Shown: positions 30,098 to 37,235 of the stretch, piece after piece
Layout of the letters: every line of letters begins with the position of its first letter
Position numbering within the stretch: position 1 is the stretch's first letter
Source of the DNA: an uncultured Corynebacterium sp.
GTDB lineage: Bacteria; Actinomycetota; Actinomycetes; Mycobacteriales; Mycobacteriaceae
Direction: 5' to 3'
NCBI RefSeq assembly: GCF_946223165.1
Contig: NZ_CAMIBP010000023.1
Location: 1-44,524 of the forward strand
DNA length: 44,524 nucleotides
The notes under the pieces: model-generated
Databases searched by the model: none
Told to the model about the DNA's origin: nothing
Seen by the model: only the letters and a program-made list of their open reading frames with translations
Made by a program: the position numbers and the translations under genes

Positions 30098-31420
30098 CTA
30101 GATGGCCGCGAAACCGCGCTCGAGGTCGGCGATGATGTCCTTGACGTCTTCGATGCCGACGGACAGGCGGATAGTGGCCTCGTTGATGCCGGCTACGCGC
30201 AGGCCTTCCTCGTCCGACTGGGAGTGGGTAGTGGTGGCCGGGTGGATGACGAGCGAGCGGGTGTCGCCAATGTTGGCCAGGTTGGAGTGCAGCTTGAGGG
30301 CGTCGATGAAGGCCCAGGCCTCGTCCTTGCCGCCCTTGATATCGAAGGATAGGACGGAACCTGTGTAGGCCAAGCCCAGCTTGTCCGCGGTGGCCTTGTA
30401 CGGGGAGCCCTCAAGGCCGGCGTAGTTGACCTTCTCCACCTTGTCGTGGGAGGCCAGGAACTCGGCCACGGCCTTGGCGTTCTCGTTGTGGCGCAGGACG
30501 CGTAGCTCGAGCGTCTCGATGCCGGTGAGCGTCAGCCAGGCGTGGAATGGGGAAGCAGCGGCGCCGGTGTCGCGGATGATGTCGGCGCGGGCGCGCAGGG
30601 CGAAGGCGGCGGCGCCCAGGTCAGCGAACTTGAGGCCGTGGTAGCCGTCGTCCGGCTCGGTGAAGAACGGGAACACGTCCTTGCCGTCGCGTTGGACGGT
30701 CCAGTCGAACGTGCCGCCGTCCACGAGGATGCCGCCGAGGGCGTTGCCGGATCCGGAATAGAACTTGGTGGTCGAGGCCACAACAATGTCGGCGCCCAGC
30801 TCTAGCGGGCGGACTAGGGCGGCGGTGGCCATGGTGTTGTCCACGATGAGCGGCACCTGGTTGTTGTGGGCGACCTCGGCGACGGCGGGGATGTCGAGGA
30901 CGTCGGCGATGGGGTTGCCGAAGGTCTCGCCGTAGAAGGCCTTGGTGTTCGGCTGGACGGTAGCCTGCCACGAGGCGGGATCGTCCGGGTTCTCCACGAG
31001 GGTGGTCTCGATGCCCAGGCGGGAGAGGGTATTGAAGAGCAGGCTGGTGGTGCCGCCGTAAAGGCGCGGGGAGGCGACGATGTGGTCGCCGGCGCCGGCC
31101 AGGGTGAGGAAGGCAGCGGTCTCGGCGTCCAGGCCGGAGGCGAACGCCACGGCGGCGACGCCGCCTTCGAGGGCGGCGATACGGCGCTCGAGGGCGTCCA
31201 CCGTCGGGTTAGTCAGGCGGGTGTAAATCGGGCCGGCATCGGCAAGCGCAAAGCGATCGGCGGCGTGCTGGGCGTCGTTGAAGACGTAGGAGGTGGTTTG
31301 GTAAATCGGGACGTTGCGCGAGTTGGAGGCGCCGTCCAGATCCTGGCCCACGTGAAGGGAGCGGGTGGCCAGGGACCACTCGGAGTAGTTGCTGTTGTCA
31401 TAGTGCGTAGTCATGGGCAC
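30098..31420 (-). CDS. metY: O-acetylhomoserine sulfhydrylase MetY
   Basis: 440 aa PLP enzyme of the Cys/Met metabolism family that makes homocysteine directly from O-acetylhomoserine and sulfide. Evidence: SLHVGQDLDGASNSRNVPIYQTTSYVF at the N-terminus, the phosphate-binding SGLDAETAAFLTLAGAGDHIVAS region, the PLP Asp in VDNTMATAALVRPLELGADIVVAS and the Schiff-base Lys in STTKFYSGSGNALGG; the long insert after ILVDGGTFDW is typical of MetY. ATG 31420 is used; 31414 is an alternative. Two McbR-like boxes lie upstream. The product feeds methionine synthase and the substrate comes from MetX. Confidence 0.95.
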   Translation of the reverse strand: MPMTTHYDNSNYSEWSLATRSLHVGQDLDGASNSRNVPIYQTTSYVFNDAQHAADRFALADAGPIYTRLTNPTVDALERRIAALEGGVAAVAFASGLDAETAAFLTLAGAGDHIVASPRLYGGTTSLLFNTLSRLGIETTLVENPDDPASWQATVQPNTKAFYGETFGNPIADVLDIPAVAEVAHNNQVPLIVDNTMATAALVRPLELGADIVVASTTKFYSGSGNALGGILVDGGTFDWTVQRDGKDVFPFFTEPDDGYHGLKFADLGAAAFALRARADIIRDTGAAASPFHAWLTLTGIETLELRVLRHNENAKAVAEFLASHDKVEKVNYAGLEGSPYKATADKLGLAYTGSVLSFDIKGGKDEAWAFIDALKLHSNLANIGDTRSLVIHPATTTHSQSDEEGLRVAGINEATIRLSVGIEDVKDIIADLERGFAAI

Positions 31421-31425
31421 CAGGC

Positions 31426-31441
31426 TAGACCAAGCGGTATA
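31426..31441. promoter_or_regulatory. McbR-like operator next to the metY start
   Basis: TAGACCAAGCGGTATA matches TAGAC-N6-GTCTA at 9 of 10 positions. It begins 6 bp before the metY ATG on the leftward transcript, so a bound repressor would block an early-transcribed region. McbR regulation of metY is established in C. glutamicum. Confidence 0.65.
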
Positions 31442-31502
31442 GATAGCGAAAGGTTGTGGGTGAAAACGAGCTCTGATCCGCAGGTTATATATTGAATATA
31501 AT

Positions 31503-31518
31503 TAGACAAAGCGGTACT
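31503..31518. promoter_or_regulatory. Second TAGAC-type site upstream of metY
   Basis: TAGACAAAGCGGTACT shares 13 of its first 14 bases with the 31426 site and 10 with the metQ site (TAGACAAAGC). It lies 77 bp upstream of the first box, beside AT-rich sequence (31487-31502) that may hold the metY core promoter. Confidence 0.5.
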
Positions 31519-31541
31519 TACCGGGGGTGCGTCGAGTTTGC

Positions 31542-32144
31542 CTAGAACTCGAGCGTCTCACCCGCCGCAAGGCGGCGATATCCGGGCACGCCCAGCGTGG
31601 TGCCGAACAGGTTATCGGTGAGGTTCTTGCCTATCTCGGAGAGCACGGCATCATGGATCGGGATCGTGACGCGCGCGCCGATGCGGCGGCCGTAGTCGAC
31701 GGCGTGTTCGCCCTTCACCCACGGGCCAGCCACGGGCAGGAGGAGTACCTCGACGGGCCACGGGCAGTCCGCGTATTCGTCGCCCGGGTGGAGCAGACCG
31801 TCGATGTAGTAGCCCACGTTCTCGGGGCGGGGGACGTCTGGATGGATGACCTCGTGTAGGCCGCCGATGGCGCGGATCTCCTGGCCGAGGATGTCGAAGG
31901 TCTCCCCGGAGCGGACCACGGTGCCGGAGCCGACGGCATCGATAGCCTCCTGCGTTCCCCAGACCGGCAGGCCGGAGGCGCGGACGAGCTCGACATCGAG
32001 GTGATCAGCGTGGGCGTGGGTGAGCAGCACCGCGGCGGCGCCGTCGAGGCAGGAGACGTCCGTGAACCCGCCCGGATCGATGACGATCGTGCCCTCGGGG
32101 GCGGCGATGGCGATGGTGGAGTGCCCCAGGTGCGTGAACTTCAT
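31542..32144 (-). CDS. Metallo-beta-lactamase-fold hydrolase (UlaG-like)
   Basis: 200 aa. The metal-binding HxHxDH motif is LLTHAHADHLD (about residues 40-50), with HEVIHPD and LHPGDEYAD supplying later metal ligands and TIPIHDAV near the end. The start MKFTHLGHSTIAIAAPEGTIVIDPGG is typical of the small UlaG/YtnP-like hydrolases. Substrate unknown. Its start lies 9 bp after the dipZ stop, so it is probably cotranscribed with dipZ; whether it shares its redox role is not clear. Confidence 0.85.
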   Translation of the reverse strand: MKFTHLGHSTIAIAAPEGTIVIDPGGFTDVSCLDGAAAVLLTHAHADHLDVELVRASGLPVWGTQEAIDAVGSGTVVRSGETFDILGQEIRAIGGLHEVIHPDVPRPENVGYYIDGLLHPGDEYADCPWPVEVLLLPVAGPWVKGEHAVDYGRRIGARVTIPIHDAVLSEIGKNLTDNLFGTTLGVPGYRRLAAGETLEF

Positions 32145-32153
32145 GGTGTCAGC

Positions 32154-33899
32154 CTAGCCAAAGGTAAAGGAGTGCAGCTGCAGCCCGGGGGAGGCCTCGA
32201 CGCGGAGGATTCCGTCGTAGACGTCGGTGTTTCCCACGCTGCGCAGGAGATCTACCGTGCCGTCCGTGGCCTCAAACGTCTCCCGGGAACCGTCGTCCCG
32301 GACCAGGGTGAGCGTGCCGCTCCCGGAGACGACCGCCTGGACCCAGGCCGCGTGGGCGTGGAGGAGGACGGCGGCATCGGCGCCGGCGGTGATGGTGTCC
32401 TCGTCGACGGTCCATGTCCCGTCGAGGGCGAAGCGGCCCGGGGCGGGCCGCGGGGCCACGTAGGTGTGCTCGCCCGGCTGATAATCGGCGTTGTCGTAGT
32501 ACTGCGCGCGGGCAGTGCCCAGATAGGTCTCAGGGTTGCGGCCGGCCGTCATGACATCATCGCTGTCTTCGAGCGGTGCCGGCAGCTGCACCGCGGGATC
32601 GCGGTCCTGGAGCAGCTGGCGGACGAGTGCCTCGGTGCGCGCGTACTCGCCCTCGCCTTCATGAATCTCGCGCACGATGCCGTGCGCATCCACGAGGTAG
32701 TGTGCGGGCCAGTAGTGGTTGCCGAAGGCCTTCCACGTGGTGAAGTCGTTGTCTTGGGCGACGGCGTAATGAATGCTCTGCTCCTGCGCCGCGCGGCGCA
32801 CGTTGGCCTCCTCGCGTTCGAAGGCGTATTCCGGTGCGTGAATGCCCACGACGTCGAGGCCGTAGTCCTTGTAGTGGTCATAGAGCTTCGTGACATGCAC
32901 GTTGGCGCGCTGGCAGTTGATGCAGGCGTAAGCCCAGAAGTCCAGCAGGGTGACCTTGCCGCTGGTGGCAGGGTCCACCGGCGCGCTCAGCCAGTGGACG
33001 CCCCGCAGCTCGGGCACCGGGCCGCAGTCGCCAAGCCTGCCGATGCCGCGGCAGGCGTCGAGGTTGCCGGAAGCTGTGTCAGAACCAGAACCAGCATCAG
33101 AACCACGGCCGGTGCTGCCGATGCCGCCCGCAGCGTCACCGCCGGCTCCGGGGTTAAGCGCGTCGTCGGCGCCCGCCAGCGTCACGGAGTCTTGATTGAT
33201 GGACGGCAGCTTGGTCTGGAGCCAGGCGGGCGCACCCGCGGCTAGGGCAATGGCCATGACGATGACGAGTGCGCCGGACGCGCGGCGGATCGGCGCCTGG
33301 TGGGTGCGGAATGCGTCAACGCGCTGTCCCACCTCGTTGCCGCCGAGCGCGAATGCGAGCAGTGGGATGGCAACGCCCAACGCGAACGATGCGGTGAGTG
33401 CCAGGATGCGCGCGTCGAGCTGGCCGGTGGCTCCCGCCACCGAGATTGCCGCCAGTACCGGTCCCGCGCAGGGCACGAAGACAATGCCCATCGCCAGTCC
33501 GATGGCGAAGCCGCCCTTGTCGCGGGCCTTGGCCTGCAGCTGGCTCGTGTCGCCCAGCAGCCCCGCCGCCTTGTCGAAGGGCCACTCGAGGACCTCCTGG
33601 ACGCGCGGGAATACCATGCCCATCCCGACGAGGACCAACAGCCCGATGCCGACTTTCCACAGCACGTCGCCCGGCAGCCCCAGCGCGTTGAGCACGCTCG
33701 TGGCGCACAAGGTGACAGCGCTAAAGCTGGTGACCAGACCACCGATGACGAGCCAGGGGCGGGCGCGCGACCCCTGCGTTACGGCCAGTACGAGGGGGAG
33801 AACTGGCAGGATGCACGGCGAGATACCGGTGATGAGGCCGCCTATCAGCCCGATGACGAGCGTGTGAAGCGGCGTTGATGCAAGGAATGACGTGAGCAT
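32154..33899 (-). CDS. dipZ: DipZ: CcdA-type membrane domain fused to thioredoxin and CBM-like domain
   Basis: 581 aa. The N-terminal CcdA/DsbD-like part (about residues 1-240) has six to seven helices with the redox Cys in GISPCILPVLPL and VFVPCAGPVLAAI. A Gly/Ser-rich linker leads to a TlpA-like thioredoxin domain (about 320-450) with active site ACINC, then a C-terminal beta-sandwich ending LQLHSFTFG. Such DipZ proteins move electrons from cytoplasmic thioredoxin to exported proteins. ATG 33899 has AAAGGA 8 nt upstream; the longer frame to 34169 lacks homology. In M. tuberculosis dipZ sits in the SigK regulon between mpt70 and mpt83. Here it diverges from a sigma/anti-sigma operon. Confidence 0.9.
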   Translation of the reverse strand: MLTSFLASTPLHTLVIGLIGGLITGISPCILPVLPLVLAVTQGSRARPWLVIGGLVTSFSAVTLCATSVLNALGLPGDVLWKVGIGLLVLVGMGMVFPRVQEVLEWPFDKAAGLLGDTSQLQAKARDKGGFAIGLAMGIVFVPCAGPVLAAISVAGATGQLDARILALTASFALGVAIPLLAFALGGNEVGQRVDAFRTHQAPIRRASGALVIVMAIALAAGAPAWLQTKLPSINQDSVTLAGADDALNPGAGGDAAGGIGSTGRGSDAGSGSDTASGNLDACRGIGRLGDCGPVPELRGVHWLSAPVDPATSGKVTLLDFWAYACINCQRANVHVTKLYDHYKDYGLDVVGIHAPEYAFEREEANVRRAAQEQSIHYAVAQDNDFTTWKAFGNHYWPAHYLVDAHGIVREIHEGEGEYARTEALVRQLLQDRDPAVQLPAPLEDSDDVMTAGRNPETYLGTARAQYYDNADYQPGEHTYVAPRPAPGRFALDGTWTVDEDTITAGADAAVLLHAHAAWVQAVVSGSGTLTLVRDDGSRETFEATDGTVDLLRSVGNTDVYDGILRVEASPGLQLHSFTFG

Positions 33900-34105
33900 G
33901 AATCGAGTCCTTTCTTGCGGCGCCGCGGTGGCGCCGCTTGTGCTCACATCTGCGGAGCGCACCACGCGAATGGATTGGAGCAAAACTTTTTTCGCCCGGC
34001 CCAATCCTGCAAGCGGTGGGGCTCCGTAGATGTGCATGAGGGGGATGGGAATGGCCCATCTTCCAGCGCAGACGACAGATTTCACACACCGTCGTTGTCC
34101 GCGCA

Positions 34106-34143
34106 CCCAAGGACGCCGGTGCTCTCGCTCCGGTCCCCTTGGG
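34106..34143. promoter_or_regulatory. Inverted repeat in the dipZ / lipoprotein-sigma intergenic region
   Basis: CCCAAGG (34106-34112) and CCTTGGG (34137-34143) are reverse complements 24 bp apart, with an inner CCGG at each side. It lies 41 bp before the lipoprotein start within the 285 bp that separate two divergent units. It may be an operator or a leader hairpin. I found no convincing ECF-type -35/-10 pair in the region. Confidence 0.35.
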
Positions 34144-34184
34144 ACCCACGCACAGAATTGACCCCCCATATAAGGAGTAATCCC

Positions 34185-34472
34185 ATGAAGAAGTTCCTCG
34201 CCATCGCAACCTGCGCCGCCCTAGCCACCGGCCTTGCCGCGTGCGATAAGACCGACGGCAAGTCCATGGACACCTCCGGATCCATGTCCGGCACGATGGC
34301 CCCGTCCACGGCCAAGATGACCGAAAAGATGACGGATTCCATGTCTGATTCCATGTCTGAGGCCCCGATGTCGGATGCCATGATGACCGACGCCCCGATG
34401 TCGGACGCCATGATGGCGGACAACATGTCGGATTCCATGGCGCCTATGAGCTCCGCTGCAATGAGCCACTAA
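34185..34472 (+). CDS. Small methionine-rich lipoprotein
   Basis: 95 aa. A signal peptide (MKKFLAIATCAALATGLAAC) with lipobox LAAC gives a mature chain of about 75 residues from Cys20, with 17 Met, many Ser and Asp, and no predicted fold. Short MSDSM/MSDAMM units recur, and a 30-bp DNA repeat underlies part of it. AAGGAG (34172-34177) precedes the ATG. It stands first in the operon with an ECF sigma factor, 9 bp downstream, and an anti-sigma factor. Met-rich secreted proteins can bind Cu(I) or be oxidised to Met sulfoxide; either would suit a redox- or metal-responsive sigma system. No family recognised. Confidence 0.85.
   Translation: MKKFLAIATCAALATGLAACDKTDGKSMDTSGSMSGTMAPSTAKMTEKMTDSMSDSMSEAPMSDAMMTDAPMSDAMMADNMSDSMAPMSSAAMSH
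34362..34421 (+). repeat. 30-bp tandem repeat in the Met-rich lipoprotein
   Basis: Two units, 34362-34391 and 34392-34421, start GCCCCGATGTCGGA and differ at 4 positions. They encode APMSDAMMTD and APMSDAMMAD. Expansion of such units would lengthen the Met-rich part without shifting the frame. Confidence 0.85.
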
Positions 34473-34481
34473 CGTAGAGAC

Positions 34482-35144
34482 ATGTCCGCGCCGGCCCGAC
34501 TGGAGGAGGTAACCTCGGCTCCCGTGAGCTCGTCATCCGTCACCCCGGAACACCACGCGCGCCTCGACGGCCTTCTGGCCGCGACGGCGGCGGGGGACAG
34601 GCATGCCTTCTCCCAGTTATATGACGAGCTCGCGCCACTGGCTTTCAGCGTCATCCTGCACATCCTCGGTAACCGCACTCTCGCCGAAGAGGTCGTCCAG
34701 GAGGTGTTCGTGGAGGTCTGGGACAAGGCGGGGAAGTTCGATCCGGCCCGCGGGCATGCGCGGACCTGGGTGGGGCGCCTGGCGCACTCGCGTGGTATCG
34801 ACAAGCTCCGCTCAGTGCGCGCCAGCGTGGAGCGCGACGACAGGGAACACCATCTGCGCGAACGTACCTGGCACCTGGACGTCGAGGAAGAGGCTCTGCG
34901 CCACGTCGAGTCGGAGCGGCTGTGTGCCGCGGTCGACGCTGTGGGTGAGCCGCATTCCACGGCCCTGCGGCTGGCCTTCTTCGCTGGCCTGAGCCACTCT
35001 GAGCTGGCAGAATCAACGGGAGTGCCGCTCGGTACAGCCAAGACCCGCGTGCGCGATGGACTTAAGAAGCTAGCCGCCATTGTGGGGACGACCCACAACA
35101 TGGCAACCCAATCAACCGCTGATGAAGGGAGGAACGATGCCTGA
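34482..35144 (+). CDS. ECF sigma factor, SigK-like
   Basis: 220 aa. Sigma region 2 is YDELAPLAFSVILHILGNRTLAEEVVQEVFVEVWDKAGKFDPARGHARTWVGRLAHSRGIDKLRS (about residues 46-110). Region 4 is the HTH ALRLAFFAGLSHSELAESTGVPLGTAKTRVRDGLKKL (about 165-202). The pair of sigma and overlapping RskA-type anti-sigma gene, with dipZ alongside, matches SigK of mycobacteria, which controls dipZ and the mpt70/mpt83 proteins. The start ATG 34482 lies 9 bp after the lipoprotein stop. Assignment to the SigK subgroup is by context; the ECF class is firm. Confidence 0.85.
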   Translation: MSAPARLEEVTSAPVSSSSVTPEHHARLDGLLAATAAGDRHAFSQLYDELAPLAFSVILHILGNRTLAEEVVQEVFVEVWDKAGKFDPARGHARTWVGRLAHSRGIDKLRSVRASVERDDREHHLRERTWHLDVEEEALRHVESERLCAAVDAVGEPHSTALRLAFFAGLSHSELAESTGVPLGTAKTRVRDGLKKLAAIVGTTHNMATQSTADEGRNDA

Positions 35145-35808
35145 GCGTTTTTTCTCAGCCGATGAACCGGACATGACGGACGCCGAGTTCGAGTCGTTCC
35201 TTGATTCAGTGGAGGCTGCGGGCCTGGCGGAACCCGCGCCGGAGATCAAGGATCGAGTCCTCGCGGAGGTTGGTGCGATGGGCGAAGCTGAGGTTGAGGC
35301 CGACACGGAGTCTGACGCCGAGGTGGTCGAGCTGCGCCCGCGCCGGTGGCGTTGGGCTGGCGCGGCCGCGGCGGCTGCCCTGCTCGTCGTCGTGGGTGGC
35401 ATCGCCGTGGTCCCGGGCGTGCGTGAGCAGAACGTGCAGGTCGCCGAGACCGCCGGGGAAAAGGAAATGCACGCAATTATGGCGGCCGCTGACCTCACGC
35501 GGGGGAGCGCGGATGCCTCCGGCGCCTCACTCGACATCGTGTCCTCCGCGGCCATGGACAAGTCCGGTGCGATGGTGGATGGCCAGCCCGAGCTTGAGGC
35601 GGGCATGGGGGCGCAGGTGTGGACCGTCGGCGCCGACGGCTCGGTGACCTCCGCCGGTGTCATTGGCCAGGATCCGCACGACGGCGTGTGGATGCCGTTT
35701 GAGGGAGACACCGTCAAGGTCATGGTCACCGAGGAGCCTGCGGGTGGTTCGACGACCCCGACGGGCAAGACGCTCGCCGAGGTGGAGCTGCAGCCGGCCG
35801 ACGCCTAA
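35137..35808 (+). CDS. RskA-like membrane anti-sigma factor
   Basis: 223 aa. A short N-terminal cytoplasmic part (about residues 1-70) with an acidic stretch should bind the sigma factor. One membrane helix (WAGAAAAAALLVVVGGIAVVPG, about 71-92) leads to an extracytoplasmic RskA_C domain with MGAQVWTVGADGSVTSAGVIG and the late VMVTEEPAGGSTTPTGKTLAEVEL motif. RskA is cut by regulated proteolysis in mycobacteria to free SigK. The start overlaps the sigma gene by 8 bases and has GGGAGGA before it. After the TAA stop the same frame continues as QADAEPADS and stops again, repeating the last residues. Confidence 0.86.
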   Translation: MPERFFSADEPDMTDAEFESFLDSVEAAGLAEPAPEIKDRVLAEVGAMGEAEVEADTESDAEVVELRPRRWRWAGAAAAAALLVVVGGIAVVPGVREQNVQVAETAGEKEMHAIMAAADLTRGSADASGASLDIVSSAAMDKSGAMVDGQPELEAGMGAQVWTVGADGSVTSAGVIGQDPHDGVWMPFEGDTVKVMVTEEPAGGSTTPTGKTLAEVELQPADA

Positions 35809-35834
35809 CAAGCCGACGCCGAACCAGCCGACTC

Positions 35835-37154
35835 CTAGCCGGCGGGCGTCTCGTCCAACACGCCGCGCAGGATCGTCAACGCATCGGTGAGCTCGGCGTC
35901 GCTGAGGTGGCCAAAGCCCACCACGATGCCCTCCTCGGCGGCGGTGCCGCCCCAGTACTGATGCAGCGGGGTTACGGTGAGGCCGCGGCGCGCGGCGCGC
36001 TCGACCACGGACTCGTCGCACAGAAGCACCGCGTGCAAGCCGCCGTTGATGGGCAACAGCGTCGCGGGCGCGTCCGCCAGCATGTCGTGGACGAGGTTGC
36101 GGCGCCGCTTGTACGCCCGGCGCATGCGCCCGGTATGCCGGCGCAGCGCGCCGCTGGCCAGATAGTGGGCCAGTGCGGCCTGGGGGATGGCTCCCACCGG
36201 CTGGCCGAACACGGAACGGATATCGTTCACGGCCCCCAGCAGCCGCTCCGGCACGACGAGGTAGCCGCAGGCGATGGACGGCGAAATCACCGATGAGAAC
36301 GTGCCGAGCAGCACGGTGTCATCGGGGGCGAGCGCCGCCAGCGCGGGGAGGGGCTGGCCCACGTAGCGCAGCTCCGAGTCGAAATCATCCTCGATGAGTA
36401 CCGCGCCGTGGCGGCGGGCCCAGTCCACCAGTTCCACGCGCCGGGCCGCGGGAAGCGATGCGCCGTACGGGTATTGGTGGCTCGGCGTCACGATGAGGGC
36501 GTCGAGCGCGTCGGGGGTCGTGACGCCGTGGGCGTCGGTGGGTACCTCCACGACGGTGTGGCCCAGCGCGGCTGGAATGCGCCGGAGGCTGGGGTAGCCC
36601 GGTGACTCCACGCCCACCGTGAGGGGTGATTCCAGGGCGCGCAAGAGAAGGGTGAGCCCGTCGCGGGCGCCGGCTGTGACCACGATGCGCTGGGGGTTGA
36701 CGTCGAGCCCACGCATGTGGCGCAAGTGCGCGGCGATCTCCTGAGGAAGGGACGTGTCTTGACTCAGCGGGTGGCTGGCGGCCTCGCGCCACGCCGCGCG
36801 CCATTCCGGGGTGATGATGCCCGTGGTGTCCGGCAGCCCGGGGGTGAGGCGGATGCTGGCGGGGGCATCGGCAAGCATCGGAGCCGGGGCGGGCTCGGGG
36901 ATGTGGGGGTGGGGCAGCTGCGGGTTGACCTGGGTGCCGGATCCTCTGCGGGCGGTGAGGTAGCCCTCCGCGATGAGCTGCTCGAAGGCGGAGACCACGC
37001 TGCCGCGGGAAATGCCGAGCTGTTCGGCGATGGCACGCGTGGAGTCCAGGGGCTCGCCGGGGGCCAGGATGCCGGTGGAGATCTGGGTGCGGATGGCGTC
37101 CGCGATGCGGACGGGCAGCGCGCGCGTATCAGAGGGGTCCATCACGATATGCAT
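35835..37154 (-). CDS. pdxR: MocR-family regulator PdxR
   Basis: 439 aa. N-terminal GntR winged helix (about residues 10-75; IRTQISTGILAPGEPLDSTRAIAEQLGISRGSVVSAFEQL) fused to an aminotransferase-like domain. PdxR activates pdxST when pyridoxal phosphate is scarce. Conserved blocks: VTAGARDGLTLLLRAL, TPSHQYPYGASLP, VLIEDDFDSELRY. The Schiff-base Lys of the family (GSFSKTL) is replaced: GTFSSVISPSIACGYL has Ser288. This may change how PLP is bound. Start ATG 37154 lies 7 nt after TAGACT on the minus strand (37166-37161), so leaderless; 37142 is an alternative. It is divergent from pdxST with its boxes between. Confidence 0.9.
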   Translation of the reverse strand: MHIVMDPSDTRALPVRIADAIRTQISTGILAPGEPLDSTRAIAEQLGISRGSVVSAFEQLIAEGYLTARRGSGTQVNPQLPHPHIPEPAPAPMLADAPASIRLTPGLPDTTGIITPEWRAAWREAASHPLSQDTSLPQEIAAHLRHMRGLDVNPQRIVVTAGARDGLTLLLRALESPLTVGVESPGYPSLRRIPAALGHTVVEVPTDAHGVTTPDALDALIVTPSHQYPYGASLPAARRVELVDWARRHGAVLIEDDFDSELRYVGQPLPALAALAPDDTVLLGTFSSVISPSIACGYLVVPERLLGAVNDIRSVFGQPVGAIPQAALAHYLASGALRRHTGRMRRAYKRRRNLVHDMLADAPATLLPINGGLHAVLLCDESVVERAARRGLTVTPLHQYWGGTAAEEGIVVGFGHLSDAELTDALTILRGVLDETPAG

Positions 37155-37164
37155 GGGGACAGTC

Positions 37165-37215
37165 TAAGTGGTCTAATTCAACACGCCTCAAGTGGCTCTT
37201 GCCTTAGACCACTTT
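37165..37215. promoter_or_regulatory. Paired PdxR boxes between pdxR and pdxS
   Basis: TAAGTGGTCTA (37165-37175) and its reverse complement form TAGACCACTTT (37205-37215) match the PdxR site recalled for C. glutamicum (AAAGTGGW-CTA). A weaker third copy, CAAGTGGCTCT, lies at 37189-37199. The left box covers the predicted -10 of pdxR, so PdxR should repress itself while activating pdxST. Confidence 0.75.
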
Positions 37216-37235
37216 CGGGCGTCACTATGGAGCGC

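Noticed and set aside
33900..34184. SigK-type promoter (CCATCC ... CCGAAT) for dipZ or the lipoprotein
   Set aside because: A CCATCC is present on the minus strand but no fitting -10 at the right distance.
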